Positions 1 through 8,834 are shown, counted from the first letter of the stretch. The stretch is 64,000 nt of DNA from Solibacillus daqui (GCF_028747805.1 NZ_CP114887.1:2101501-2165500); one strand, 5' to 3'. Made by a program: numbers and translations. The notes: generated by a model from the sequence alone, not told the origin.

Positions 1-186
1 AATATGCGTTCAAAAGAATCCTGTAGCCTTTTAATTAAGAATGATAATTTAAAATAAAGTTCGATAATTTTTATAAAGATTGTTAAAAATTATCTCCCTT
101 CTAGATAATCGGGCCATTTAATGGAGTAAGGCATATCTACAATTGGGTAAAGAAATAAATTTAGAATGTTAATTTTTTATTATGTA

Positions 187-215
187 TTGACTTAAAATAT
201 TAGATATTTAACAAT
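187..215 (+). promoter_or_regulatory. Possible weak sigma-A promoter
   Basis: TTGACT at 187-192 and AACAAT at 210-215 are separated by 17 bases, about 40 bases before the penicillin-binding protein start. The -10 box matches consensus at only four of six positions. Nothing else is recognisable in bases 1-237. Confidence 0.3.
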
Positions 216-255
216 AAAGCAATGTGTATTAATAAGCTTGAAGGTGGGAATAGAA

Positions 256-2367
256 GTGGGAAGAATGGAAAGAAGACAACAAGGCAAATTGTCTAGGAAT
301 ACTGTATGGAAAAAGATAAAATCTAAAAGTTTTGTAGTTAAGTTAGTATTGGCAGGTATAACGTTTGTCTTAATTTGTTTATTTATTTTTAATATCTTTA
401 TCTGGAAAAGTGATGTTAGTAAACTAGATAATCCGGTTCCACAGCCAACTATTATATATGATCAAAACGGAGACATTGCAAGCAAGATATCTAATTCAAA
501 TATTGAAGGAGTTAGTATAGAAGAAATACCAAAAGAAGTCATACATGCTGTTATATCAACAGAGGACCAGCGTTTTTATAAGCATAATGGCGTTAATTAT
601 ATAGGTATCATTCGGGCATTTTTTCAAAACTTGATAAGTGGAGAAGTTGTTGCAGGCGGAAGTACAATTACACAGCAGTTAGCAAAAAATGTTTTTCTAA
701 CACATGAACGTACCTTTACAAGAAAGATAAAAGAATTAATTTTAACTAAAAAAATTGAACGAACTTACACCAAAGATGAAATCATGGAACGATACTTAAA
801 TCAAATTTATTTCGGTGAGGGAGCTTGGGGCATTCAACGTGCTGCTCAAACTTATTTTGGAAAAGACGTAAGTGAATTGTCGTTAAGTGAATCTGCAATT
901 CTTGCTGGTTTAATTAAGGCGCCTTCTGTTCTGTCACCTATAAAAAATTTAGATAAGGCAGTTGAAAGAAGAAATATAGTTTTAACATTAATGAAAAATG
1001 AGGGATATATTGACCAAAGTGATGTTGAAAAGGCGAAGAAACAGACTATTGTATTAGAAAGTAAGAAGTTCGATGACAAGTACAAAGGTAAATATCCTTA
1101 TTATGTAGATCATATCATCGAGGAAGCAATTCAAAAATATGATCTGACAGAAAATGAAGTACTTTCTGGTGGCCTTCATTTTTATACTGAATTAAATCCT
1201 ACTATTCAGAATGCTACTGAAGAAGTATATGAAAACGGAAATTTGTTTCCAGAAAGTCAGAAGGATCAGCTAATCCAAAGTGGAGGTATCTTTATTAATC
1301 CTTCAACCGGTGGAATTAACGCACTTGTTGGTGGAAGAGGCGAACATACTTTTCGTGGTTTCAATCATGCTACACAATTAATACGCCAGCCTGGATCAAT
1401 AATGAAACCATTAGCAGTGTATACACCAGCTTTGGAACAAGGATATGATACATTTGATTTGTTAGAGGATAACCCGCTTAATATAGATGGATATCAACCG
1501 ACTAACTATGATAAGCAATACCGTGGTCAAGTGACGATGTATGATGCCGTAGTTAACTCATATAATGTACCAGCAGTTTGGTTATTAAACAAAATGGGAT
1601 TGGATTACGGGATAAATGCAGTAGAGCGTTTCGGTATCCCATTAATTGAAGAAGATCATGGACTTGGGTTAGCTCTGGGAGGAATGTCTAAAGGAACATC
1701 ACCATTATTAATGGCACAAGCATTCTCGACATTTGCCAATAATGGATTAATGGTAGAGGCACATGCCATTAAAAAAATAGAGGATGCAAATGGGAATCTA
1801 CTTGGAGAATGGCAGAAAAATGCGACGCAAGTTACTGAACCAGATGTTGCTCAAAAAATGACATATATGCTTAAAGGTGTTGTAAATGAAGGTTCGGGGA
1901 TAAAGGCTCAGGTTGAAGGTGTAGAAATAGCAGGGAAAACAGGTACAACACAGCTCCCATTTCTGGCAGATGGAGGAGCAAAAGATCATTGGTTTGTCGG
2001 ATATACTCCTCAATTAGTCGGGGCGATATGGTTAGGGTATGATAAAACAGATCAAGATCACTATCTTTTATCAACTAGCAGTGGAACTACGACAGTAATC
2101 TTTAAAGAAATAATATCTAAGTCTGCATCGGAGATTTCCAATAAAGATTTTGACTTAACTTTGATTGAGAACAAATACAAACAAGAGTTGAAAAAGAAAA
2201 AATATGAAGAGGAAAGGAAAGAAGAGGAAAAGGAAAGAAAAGATGAGAGAAAAGAAAGAAAAGAAGCGGAAAAAGAAAGGAAAGAAGAGGAAAAGAAAAA
2301 GCAAAAGGAAAGAAAGGAAGAAGAAAAAGATAGAAATAGTAAAGATAAAAAGGACGATGAGGACTAG
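256..2367 (+). CDS. Class A penicillin-binding protein (PBP1A-type)
   Basis: Bifunctional peptidoglycan synthase that polymerises glycan strands and cross-links stem peptides outside the membrane. One transmembrane segment lies near residues 30-48. The glycosyltransferase domain shows the EDQRFYKHNG catalytic motif, GGSTITQQLAKN, and the YLNQIYFG stretch. The transpeptidase domain carries SIMK (SxxK), SYN (SxN) and KTGTT (KTG), so all catalytic motifs are present. The last 60 or so residues are almost only Lys, Glu, Arg and Asp, probably a disordered tail. GTG at 256 is preferred because AAGGTGGGA ends seven bases before it; ATG at 265 and TTG at 238 are alternatives. No close partner gene follows. 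Confidence 0.93.
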   Translation: MGRMERRQQGKLSRNTVWKKIKSKSFVVKLVLAGITFVLICLFIFNIFIWKSDVSKLDNPVPQPTIIYDQNGDIASKISNSNIEGVSIEEIPKEVIHAVISTEDQRFYKHNGVNYIGIIRAFFQNLISGEVVAGGSTITQQLAKNVFLTHERTFTRKIKELILTKKIERTYTKDEIMERYLNQIYFGEGAWGIQRAAQTYFGKDVSELSLSESAILAGLIKAPSVLSPIKNLDKAVERRNIVLTLMKNEGYIDQSDVEKAKKQTIVLESKKFDDKYKGKYPYYVDHIIEEAIQKYDLTENEVLSGGLHFYTELNPTIQNATEEVYENGNLFPESQKDQLIQSGGIFINPSTGGINALVGGRGEHTFRGFNHATQLIRQPGSIMKPLAVYTPALEQGYDTFDLLEDNPLNIDGYQPTNYDKQYRGQVTMYDAVVNSYNVPAVWLLNKMGLDYGINAVERFGIPLIEEDHGLGLALGGMSKGTSPLLMAQAFSTFANNGLMVEAHAIKKIEDANGNLLGEWQKNATQVTEPDVAQKMTYMLKGVVNEGSGIKAQVEGVEIAGKTGTTQLPFLADGGAKDHWFVGYTPQLVGAIWLGYDKTDQDHYLLSTSSGTTTVIFKEIISKSASEISNKDFDLTLIENKYKQELKKKKYEEERKEEEKERKDERKERKEAEKERKEEEKKKQKERKEEEKDRNSKDKKDDED

Positions 2368-2387
2368 GGATATTAATTGAAATCTTA

Positions 2388-2415
2388 TTCAACAATCGGG
2401 CGCGATTGTTGAATA
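2388..2415 (+). terminator. Hairpin after the PBP gene
   Basis: A perfect 12-bp inverted repeat with a GGCG loop follows the PBP stop by about 20 bases. It lacks a strong T-run, so it may be part of a dispersed repeat rather than a classical terminator. Confidence 0.4.
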
Positions 2416-2417
2416 TT

Positions 2418-2889
2418 CGCATTCCGAAATAATCATTCTTTATTATAAAAACCAACTGTTTTGATCAAAATTTGATTCAAAACAGTTGGTTTCTTTCTGT
2501 ATAAATCAGCGTTTTCAACTTACTTTTTATCGAATTTTATTCAAAAGGTACAGATACTTTTTTAACAGCAATTTGTTTTGTTATTATTGCTACTTAAATC
2601 TAAGCTACATAGACCGGTTTCTGGTAAGTCTAACTATACTTTACGAGCAGCCTCCAAATCACCTGTTAAATACGCTACAATGGGACGCACTTGCTCATAG
2701 CCAGTTGCCATTAAGAATGTAGGTGCGCGTCCGTAGCTTTTCATACCAACAACGTAGAATCCAGTTTAAGGGTGACGTAATTCTAGCTCACCGTGTGGAC
2801 GAATGGTTTCACAGCTATGTTCATTTGGATCAATTAATGGTGCCCATGCTTCGACACTTTCAACAGAAGCGCCAATCGATAATCTTCAC
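2418..2889 (-). pseudogene. Partial, decayed copy of the 19.3-20.7 kb flavoprotein gene (3' end)
   Basis: This stretch is a near copy of about 19139-19630, including the downstream AACCAACT hairpin and roughly the last 110 codons of the cysteine-rich flavoprotein on the minus strand. The C-terminal KTNCC and stop are kept. A Glu codon of the intact gene (GAG after GTA) is TAG here, and further base changes are spread along the copy. The homology stops abruptly near 2889, where a lipoprotein-like start begins in the same orientation. It is best read as a duplicated gene end that has decayed. Apparent plus-strand frames here are antisense shadows. Confidence 0.85.
2450..2490 (-). terminator. 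Terminator hairpin of the duplicated fragment
   Basis: ACCAACTGTTTT and AAAACAGTTGGT form a 12-bp stem, matching the terminator at 19189-19233 downstream of the intact flavoprotein gene. It was copied together with the gene end. Confidence 0.6.
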
Positions 2890-2965
2890 TTTTCCCACCT
2901 TCCGAACAGGCACTTAAAAACATTATAGTAAGAATAACCTACATAACAATACAGTATTTCTTCAT
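2886..2965 (-). pseudogene. Broken lipoprotein N-terminus
   Basis: On the minus strand an ATG at 2965 follows an AGAGGAAT ribosome site and begins MKKYCIVM, then a TAG stop. The same frame continues as VILTIMFLSAC, a signal-peptide core ending in a lipobox with cysteine. About 25 codons in, the sequence runs into the flavoprotein fragment. It is the start of a lipoprotein gene, inactivated by a stop codon and by loss of its remainder. Confidence 0.6.
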
Positions 2966-3057
2966 TTTTCTATTCCTCTCTTTGGATACCATTTTAGAAG
3001 GTGACCCCTCGGCAGTTTCAAGGTTTATATAGATTAATTAATAATAGTCAAAAAAAC

Positions 3058-3088
3058 TTGAAGCTAACGTTACGTCATTTTGTATACT
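3058..3088 (+). promoter_or_regulatory. Candidate MerR-type promoter with 19-bp spacer
   Basis: TTGAAG (3058-3063) and TATACT (3083-3088) are 19 bases apart, and the spacer holds the palindrome TAACGTTA (3065-3072). A lengthened spacer with a central dyad is typical of promoters activated by MerR-family proteins, and a MerR gene starts at 3355. Assignment is inferred. Confidence 0.45.
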
Positions 3089-3145
3089 GTTTAGGAACTA
3101 CTTTTTTTGCAATATCTAGATTTATTAGAAAAATAGGGGGATTAG

Positions 3146-3289
3146 ATGAAACAGGGAGATATTATTATTTATGGTTGTGTCATTATAGGTGCTGGTGTTG
3201 GAATGACTCTGGATAATGCATTTCCTGGTGTACTGATTGGCTTGGGAGCAGGGTACTTACTTAAAACTTTTTTTCGTAAAGAAGAATAA
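3146..3289 (+). CDS. Small glycine-rich membrane protein, 47 aa
   Basis: A short ORF with a good ribosome site (TAGGGGG ending five bases before ATG). The 47-residue product is one long hydrophobic stretch with spaced glycines (GAGVGM, LIGLGAGYLL) and ends with a positively charged tail FFRKEE, so it is probably a one- or two-pass membrane protein with a glycine zipper. I do not recognise the family. It lies between a MerR-type promoter and a MerR gene, so it may share their transcript. Confidence 0.55.
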   Translation: MKQGDIIIYGCVIIGAGVGMTLDNAFPGVLIGLGAGYLLKTFFRKEE

Positions 3290-3354
3290 AAGTAGAATGA
3301 ATAAAACAGTTGTTAACGATAAGGTCTTAACGAACAGGAAGGTAGGTTAATCAA

Positions 3355-4113
3355 TTGATACACATTAACAAAGTCGGAGAGCTGACAGGTGTTACAGTAA
3401 GAACACTACGTCACTACGATAAAATCGGATTATTGAAACCAACATCTAAAACAGAAGGTGGTCATCGTTTATATACGAATAAAGAAATAAAAAAACTACA
3501 GCAGATTCAATTTTTAAAAAAGGTTGGATTTCGCTTAAATGAGATTAAGAATATGCTCGCTTCCAGTGAGTGGGATTGGTCGGATAGTTTAAAGAGTCAA
3601 TTATCTTTTGTAATAGAAGAACAGGAAAATTTAAAGAAAATAGAGCAGTCTTTACGGGAATTGATACATGGAATTGCTATAGAAGGAGATGAAAACTGGA
3701 TTGCGATTCAGAAGATCATGCAATTATCCAGTAAAGATAAAGAAATACAGCAGAATTATCGCGAATCTGTATTTAAAGAAACAGAAATAAAGTTATGGAA
3801 AAAGGTTCCCAATATGACAAGTGACAGTTCTGACTCACTAGAATGGATTGCACTAATAGGTCAGTTAAAGCGTTATATCAAGGACGGTCCAAAAGCAATA
3901 AAAGTTCAAAATATCATTAGAAGAATGGATGAAAAGCGTTTAGAGGAATTTGCTGGTGAAAATGAATTTTTAGATAAGCTGTGGGAAATAAGGATGTCGC
4001 AAAAGCAGTCAGAGAAACTGGGATTATATCCGATTGATCAGGATGTGCTTGAGTTGATGAACCAGGCATATGTATTCTTTATGTCCGAAAAGAATAAATC
4101 TCAACCGAAATAA
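3355..4113 (+). CDS. MerR family transcriptional regulator
   Basis: DNA-binding regulator of 252 residues. The N-terminus shows the MerR winged helix with VGELTGVTVRTLRHYDKIGLL (two adjacent parts of one motif, residues about 6-27) and GGHRLYT, followed by the dimerisation helix. The C-terminal 150 residues are helical and charged with no recognised ligand domain. The TTG start is supported by GAAGGTAGG eight bases upstream. Direct repeats of TTAACGA lie just before it (3312-3333). The stop is eight bases before a GAP-family membrane protein gene, so the two are probably co-transcribed and the regulator probably controls that gene. The effector is unknown. Confidence 0.9.
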   Translation: MIHINKVGELTGVTVRTLRHYDKIGLLKPTSKTEGGHRLYTNKEIKKLQQIQFLKKVGFRLNEIKNMLASSEWDWSDSLKSQLSFVIEEQENLKKIEQSLRELIHGIAIEGDENWIAIQKIMQLSSKDKEIQQNYRESVFKETEIKLWKKVPNMTSDSSDSLEWIALIGQLKRYIKDGPKAIKVQNIIRRMDEKRLEEFAGENEFLDKLWEIRMSQKQSEKLGLYPIDQDVLELMNQAYVFFMSEKNKSQPK

Positions 4114-4121
4114 GGGGGGAA

Positions 4122-4703
4122 ATGATGAGTACAGAACTATTTCTCCTGATAGGATGTTTGGCTTTAATGGATACGTTAAGCTTGACGGTTGCAGGATTTT
4201 ATTTTGCTGTTGGAGTTTCACTCATGTTAGGACTAGTTTTTTTACTTGAGATTATTTCTGGCGTATTTCAAAATCGAATCGTAAGTTGGATAGTCTTTAT
4301 TATTGGAGCAATCTTGTTCATTGCAAGTTTTTATGTTCCTACAAAGAAAAATTCAGACCTACCTTCACCAAAATCAAAAAGCATTCTTTCAATGGTTGCT
4401 CTGGGATTCACTACTTCATTAATAGAAGTAGGTACAGCATTTCCATATTTTGCAGCAATCGGAATAATGACTACTTCTAATCTATCATGGATGGAATGGT
4501 CTTCTATTTTAGCTGGATACAATCTTATCATGGTGATGCCCTCCATCTTGTTGTTTCTCTTTTATCTCCTGTTTGGTCGGAGGATGCAAAAACCTCTTAA
4601 GAAACTTCGGGTGAAAATAGCTAATAATACAGGATCTGCTCTTTCTTGGATAATGTGTATTGTTGGAATCATCCTAATGTTTAATAGTCTGGATTACTTG
4701 TAG
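4122..4703 (+). CDS. GAP/Sap-family membrane protein, apparently shortened inside
   Basis: Hydrophobic protein of 193 residues resembling the GAP (sulfolipid-1-addressing, Sap) family of LysE-like transporters. The N-terminal LLIGCLALMDTLS and the middle FYFAVGVSLMLGL are typical, but in usual members these blocks are separated by some 30-40 residues (a transmembrane helix and loop), whereas here they are only three residues apart. An in-frame internal deletion is therefore likely and the protein may be inactive. Five or six membrane segments remain. The start follows AAGGGGGGA closely; ATG at 4125 is equally possible. It is coupled to the MerR gene upstream. Confidence 0.75.
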   Translation: MMSTELFLLIGCLALMDTLSLTVAGFYFAVGVSLMLGLVFLLEIISGVFQNRIVSWIVFIIGAILFIASFYVPTKKNSDLPSPKSKSILSMVALGFTTSLIEVGTAFPYFAAIGIMTTSNLSWMEWSSILAGYNLIMVMPSILLFLFYLLFGRRMQKPLKKLRVKIANNTGSALSWIMCIVGIILMFNSLDYL

Positions 4704-4904
4704 GTTGTTTGACCAAAGTACGAAATTATAAAGGCCGAAAATGATCAAACTTTTTTATAAAAATCAAAATGAAATCGTTATTAAGCAACGGGGGCTTTAG
4801 TTAGTGCGACACGTTACTGACTCAAAAGAATTGTGATTAACACAATCTCGGTAAAGGTCAGGCAATTAATGTGTTTAATTGAAGTATATTATCAAGGAGT
4901 TTCC

Positions 4905-5042
4905 GTTTTCATTTCTTCCTGGCAACGGGGTAGAAATGATAACGGAAACGGCTTACTGCGCGAGTTCTTCCCTAAGAAAACGAATTTCGATCCCGTAACA
5001 CTAGATGATATGAATCAAGCACTCCATCTCAATATCCTTTGA
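4905..5042 (+). mobile_element. IS30-family transposase remnant
   Basis: The frame reads WQRGRNDNGNGLLREFFPKK followed by TNFDPVTLDDMNQALH, matching the conserved C-terminal DDE region of IS30 transposases (usually RGSNENxNGLLRxxFPKGTD). The rest of the transposase is absent and no terminal inverted repeats were found. It is a dead fragment. Confidence 0.75.
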
Positions 5043-5057
5043 GGATCACATAATTGA

Positions 5058-5086
5058 TTTACAATTCTGTGATTTCAGTCTACAAT
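5058..5086 (+). promoter_or_regulatory. Sigma-A promoter of regulator/MFS operon
   Basis: TTTACA at 5058-5063 and TACAAT at 5081-5086 are 17 bases apart, placing the start of transcription near 5093, just upstream of the palindrome at 5101. Confidence 0.6.
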
Positions 5087-5100
5087 AAAGTTAATAAATA

Positions 5101-5112
5101 TTAACCGGTTAA
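5101..5112. promoter_or_regulatory. Palindromic candidate operator
   Basis: TTAACCGGTTAA is a perfect 12-bp palindrome between the likely transcription start and the ribosome site. Binding by the product of the next gene would give autoregulation. The link is inferred from position. Confidence 0.45.
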
Positions 5113-5127
5113 AAAGGTGGTTGCACA

Positions 5128-5715
5128 ATGGACCAAAAGTCGATATTCATTATTGAAAATTATGAACAGTTAAAGGTAATAAGCGATCCTTTACGTACTA
5201 AAATGTTAATTTTCTTAGTCGAAAAGCCGCACACAGGCCAAATGCTTGCTCAGGAGCTTAATTTATCCAGAGCTAAAATTTTGTATCATCTTCGAGAACT
5301 TGAGAAGCACAAAATTATACAACTTGTAAGAAAGGAAGAAAGAGGAGGGAACATATTAAAGTTTTATCAAGCAGTAGCTAGAGGATTTATCCCTGCAGAT
5401 CACTTACTAAATTATGTAGAATCTAAGGAGGCTACTAGACAATCCTATTTGGAAGTCATTGATAGAGCGAAGACAAGGGTGTTAACAGCTCCTGAGAGTT
5501 CATTTGAATTAGATTCATCGAATGTTGAAGAGTGGCCAAAACTTTCCATTCAAACAGAATTTACAGTAAGCAAAGATAAATTTTTGGAATTTACGAAAGA
5601 ATATAGAAAACTCTTGAAAAAACTTGAAGAAAAAGATGATGAAAGAGAGAAGCAAAATTATTATTTAATGACAACTGCTTTTCAAATTGAAGAGCCTCTT
5701 TTTAAGAAAGATTGA
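5128..5715 (+). CDS. ArsR-like winged-helix transcriptional regulator
   Basis: 195-residue regulator. Residues 15-85 form an ArsR-type winged helix: VISDPLRTKMLIFL, then LAQELNLSRAKILYHLRELE as the recognition helix and a KFYQAV wing. The remaining 110 residues are helical with no clear metal-binding cysteines, so a metal role is unlikely. The ribosome site AAGGTGG precedes the ATG. It lies 28 bases upstream of an MFS transporter, and a promoter with a palindrome sits just upstream, so it most likely represses its own operon in response to a drug or metabolite exported by the transporter. Confidence 0.85.
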   Translation: MDQKSIFIIENYEQLKVISDPLRTKMLIFLVEKPHTGQMLAQELNLSRAKILYHLRELEKHKIIQLVRKEERGGNILKFYQAVARGFIPADHLLNYVESKEATRQSYLEVIDRAKTRVLTAPESSFELDSSNVEEWPKLSIQTEFTVSKDKFLEFTKEYRKLLKKLEEKDDEREKQNYYLMTTAFQIEEPLFKKD

Positions 5716-5743
5716 GCTCATTTAATGATAAGGGGGGATATTA

Positions 5744-7000
5744 TTGAGTAGAGACTATCATTTAGCTTCACCTACGAATGACAATGCAGCCTCAGGTCTT
5801 TTTAAAAATAGTTCTTTTGTTTTTTTATGGCTATCGAGTACAGCTTCATTTTTGGCTTTATCTACTTATTTATTTGCTGAGCAATGGTACATTATTACTG
5901 TCCTGAATAAGGAAGGTGCTCTAGGTATTGTAATGATGGTGACAATGATTCCAAGAGTACTCTTCATGACTATTGGTGGGGTGTGGGCGGATCGGTACAG
6001 GAAATCTCGCATTATGCTTGTTACTAGTATTGTAAGATGTATATTGGTTGTGGTTATGATTCTCTTTCTTCAAATGAGTCTCCTCGAATTATGGCCTTTG
6101 ATTGGTTTCGCATTGCTTTTTGGCGTTGTAGATGCATTTTTTTCTCCAGCAACCACATCCTTACTTCCATCCTTGGTTTCAAAAGATGTACTTACAAGAT
6201 CAAACTCATTTATTCAGAGTTCAAATCAAATTGCTATGTTTTCTGGACCAATGATCGGTGGATGGGTGCTTTCTGTAAGATCTTTTAGTCTTTTATTTTC
6301 AATCGTAGTTGTCTTTTTGATTATGTCATTCGTTTTCTCGTTTTTAATAAAAGAAGAGGAAAACGTACATGCAATCTCACAAAAAAAGGTCTCGACTAAA
6401 GAGGAATTAAAAGAAGGATTAACGTATGTATGGAATATGCCCTTTCTGAAAAACATGCTTTTAATTCTCATTGTTATTAATTTTTTCTTTTTTGGTCCTC
6501 TCCTTATGGGTATCCCTCTTATCGTGGATAGCGTGATTCATGGGAAAGCTTTAGATTTAAGCTTTCTTCAGAGTTCCTATCAAGGTGGGATGCTTGTCGG
6601 AGCGTTCATTGTCGGGATACTTAACTTAAGAAAAAAGAGAGGATTAATTATTCTGGTCATGATAACGGTACTTGGAATTTTCTTATCCCTGCTTGGAAAA
6701 ATCGGATTTCTCTGGCAAGGAATGGTCTTACTTTCAATGATGGGTGCGCTTTCATCCTTTATTAACGTTTCACTCATCTCAACTATTCAAGAACAAAGTG
6801 AGGATAATAAAATCGGGAGAGTGATGAGCCTAGTTAACGCTTCTTCTAATGGACTTGTGCCACTCTCCTATGCTTTTGTTTCATTGGCTCTCGTACTAAA
6901 TATAACAATTTCAAACATTATGCTGTTATGCGGAAGCCTAATCGTGGTTATATCTATGATATATACAATGAATTCAAAAGTCATAAAAGAAGTTAATTAA
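5744..7000 (+). CDS. MFS transporter (DHA3/EntS-like exporter)
   Basis: 418-residue membrane protein with about 12 predicted helices. The loop 2-3 signature appears as GGVWADRYRKSRIML near residues 78-92, typical of MFS drug or siderophore exporters of the DHA3 group. A second charged central loop (KKVSTKEELKEG) separates the two halves. The start is TTG, seven or so bases after AGGGGGGAT. It follows the ArsR-like regulator closely and is probably in the same operon. Substrate cannot be inferred. Confidence 0.88.
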   Translation: MSRDYHLASPTNDNAASGLFKNSSFVFLWLSSTASFLALSTYLFAEQWYIITVLNKEGALGIVMMVTMIPRVLFMTIGGVWADRYRKSRIMLVTSIVRCILVVVMILFLQMSLLELWPLIGFALLFGVVDAFFSPATTSLLPSLVSKDVLTRSNSFIQSSNQIAMFSGPMIGGWVLSVRSFSLLFSIVVVFLIMSFVFSFLIKEEENVHAISQKKVSTKEELKEGLTYVWNMPFLKNMLLILIVINFFFFGPLLMGIPLIVDSVIHGKALDLSFLQSSYQGGMLVGAFIVGILNLRKKRGLIILVMITVLGIFLSLLGKIGFLWQGMVLLSMMGALSSFINVSLISTIQEQSEDNKIGRVMSLVNASSNGLVPLSYAFVSLALVLNITISNIMLLCGSLIVVISMIYTMNSKVIKEVN

Positions 7001-7234
7001 GTCAATTATCTTCTTTTTTACCAGTATGGGGTCCACAAGCTTAATTAGACAACTGAACAACTCATAGTAAAAAATATAATGACCGCTGTATCTGACATTA
7101 AAAACAGTGAGAAACACATCATTATTTTAAATGAAAAAGGCGAAAATCTTAATTAAACTAACGGGAAATTTTAAGTGCAAAAAGGATTTATAAAGTATAC
7201 AAAATAAACCTAATAAACGTTCACAAATGAAAGT

Positions 7235-7570
7235 TTGGAAACAGACTTAAATGCCATGAATGTTGTGAAATCAGCGTTCGTGGCTTATCGTTCAGAAGAA
7301 GTATTAAATGGTGGAGCAGATGATAGAAAAATGGTAGCAAACGCTTGGGAGACTGTACTTAAAGGAACAGGATTAGCACCAATTGATATCCATACTCCAT
7401 TATGGCTCTGGTCCCGTGCTGGATTTCCTTCCCTATTAGAAATTCAAAGATAAACAGCATCCTATCAAGAATTAACAGCAAAGGAACGCCTATTAAATTG
7501 TGTATTTTTAGCTCCAGTAACAATTATGATTTCGGTTGCTATTTACAACACTAATAACCCTTACAGATAA
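7235..7570 (+). pseudogene. Unidentified gene remnant with internal stop
   Basis: The frame has clear protein character (LNAMNVVKSAFVAYRSEEVL, then WETVLKGTGLAPIDIHTPLW), ends with TAA at about 7453, and continues in the same frame as YQELTAKERLLNCVFLAPVT before further stops. It looks like a decayed gene of about 110 codons without a good ribosome site. I do not recognise the family. The flanking DNA of 7001-7234 and 7571-8217 holds nothing else convincing apart from one hairpin. Confidence 0.45.
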
Positions 7571-7719
7571 TAATGTTATTTATAATTCTTGTCTTTCTTA
7601 TAATTGGGGGAAACAGCAAAATATCGTTATACATTATATAAGAATTGGTATGATGAGATTTTAAAAAGAAGTTGGATATAAAAGGTAGTGGAATAAAATC
7701 ATAACAATAGATAATAGTG

Positions 7720-7756
7720 CTATGCTCCAGTACCAGTAGGGGCATAGTTTTTTTTA
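7720..7756 (+). terminator. Rho-independent terminator
   Basis: CTATGCTCC and GGGGCATAG pair around an 10-base loop and are followed by a run of about ten T. It may belong to the decayed gene upstream. Confidence 0.6.
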
Positions 7757-8217
7757 TAATATGTTTCGATAAAAAATGATAACTTATCGTTAACAAAATT
7801 AGTTAAGCTATAGTTATTTTAACAATTAATATTTATTGATGAGATTGACTCGATATAAAGGGAGAGTAAAAACTTTCAAGAACAACTGTTTAGTGTGACA
7901 ATGAACACATTGGAGACTGAGTTAATTGGAAGAAATTCTATTTTTTTTGTTAAACCTTACGAAAAAATTATTATTGACTTTTTATCTTGAATTACTATTT
8001 GAATACTCTTACTTTTGTTTGGGCAACATATTTTTACGAATATTAAACATGTTCATGTAACTTTCAATTCTTTTTTTGATTTAATAAGTAGGAGTGGCGG
8101 ATAATTCGCAGTTTTACTTGGAGAAATCTGGCCATTTGAAAATTCAAAAAAAGATTTGGTAAGTAAAAATCTCGAAGCGTCAGGTATGATTTGTTGAATT
8201 TTAGGAGGAGAGAAATT

Positions 8218-8817
8218 ATGACAAAAGATTTCTACACTACACTTAAAGAAAGACGTTCTTACTATGGAATTAGTAAAGAGGTAAAAATATCGGATGAAAG
8301 AGTTAAAGAAATTGTAGAATTTGCTGTGAAATATACTCCGTCAGCATTCAACTCTCAATCAGCACGTATAGTTGTCTTATCAGGTGAGGCACATAATAAA
8401 TTATGGGACATCACAACGGAAACTTTAAGAAAAGTAGTTGGAAATCAAGATTTTTCAGCAACTCAACAAAAAATGGATTCCTTTAAGGCAGGGTATGGCA
8501 CCGTATTATTCTTTGAAGATGAGGCTGTAGTTAAATCACTTCAAGAGCAATTTGCACCCTATGCTGAGAACTTTCCAATTTGGTCAAATCAAGCATCAGG
8601 TATGCACCAATTAGTTATGTGGGCAGGATTGGAAGCAGAGGGATTAGGAGCTTCTTTACAACATTATAATCCACTAATTGATGATGAAGTAAAAAAAGAA
8701 TGGTCTATACCTGAAAACTGGAAACTTATTGCACAAATGCCCTTTGGTAATCCAACGGTCACACCAGGTGAAAAAGAATTCCGACCGCTTGAAGAGCGAA
8801 TTAAATTTTTTAAGTAA
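8218..8817 (+). CDS. Nitroreductase family protein
   Basis: 199-residue FMN-dependent oxidoreductase of the nitroreductase fold, cytosolic. The N-terminal RRSYYG is the usual FMN-contacting RRS motif; PSAFNSQSARIVVL is the second FMN-contacting segment, and GLEAEGLGASLQHYNP and the C-terminal MPFGNP complete the family pattern. Length fits small HBN/YdgI-like members. The ATG at 8218 is chosen because AGGAGGAG lies seven bases upstream; an in-frame ATG at 8191 has no ribosome site. It is monocistronic with its own terminator. The substrate (quinone, nitro compound) is not evident. Confidence 0.9.
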   Translation: MTKDFYTTLKERRSYYGISKEVKISDERVKEIVEFAVKYTPSAFNSQSARIVVLSGEAHNKLWDITTETLRKVVGNQDFSATQQKMDSFKAGYGTVLFFEDEAVVKSLQEQFAPYAENFPIWSNQASGMHQLVMWAGLEAEGLGASLQHYNPLIDDEVKKEWSIPENWKLIAQMPFGNPTVTPGEKEFRPLEERIKFFK

Positions 8818-8834
8818 TGAATAGAAATATTTCT

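Noticed and set aside
2723..2917. Plus-strand ORF of 64 codons, similar to the one at 19465-19671
   Set aside because: Both lie antisense to the flavoprotein gene or its decayed copy; their similarity only reflects the duplication.
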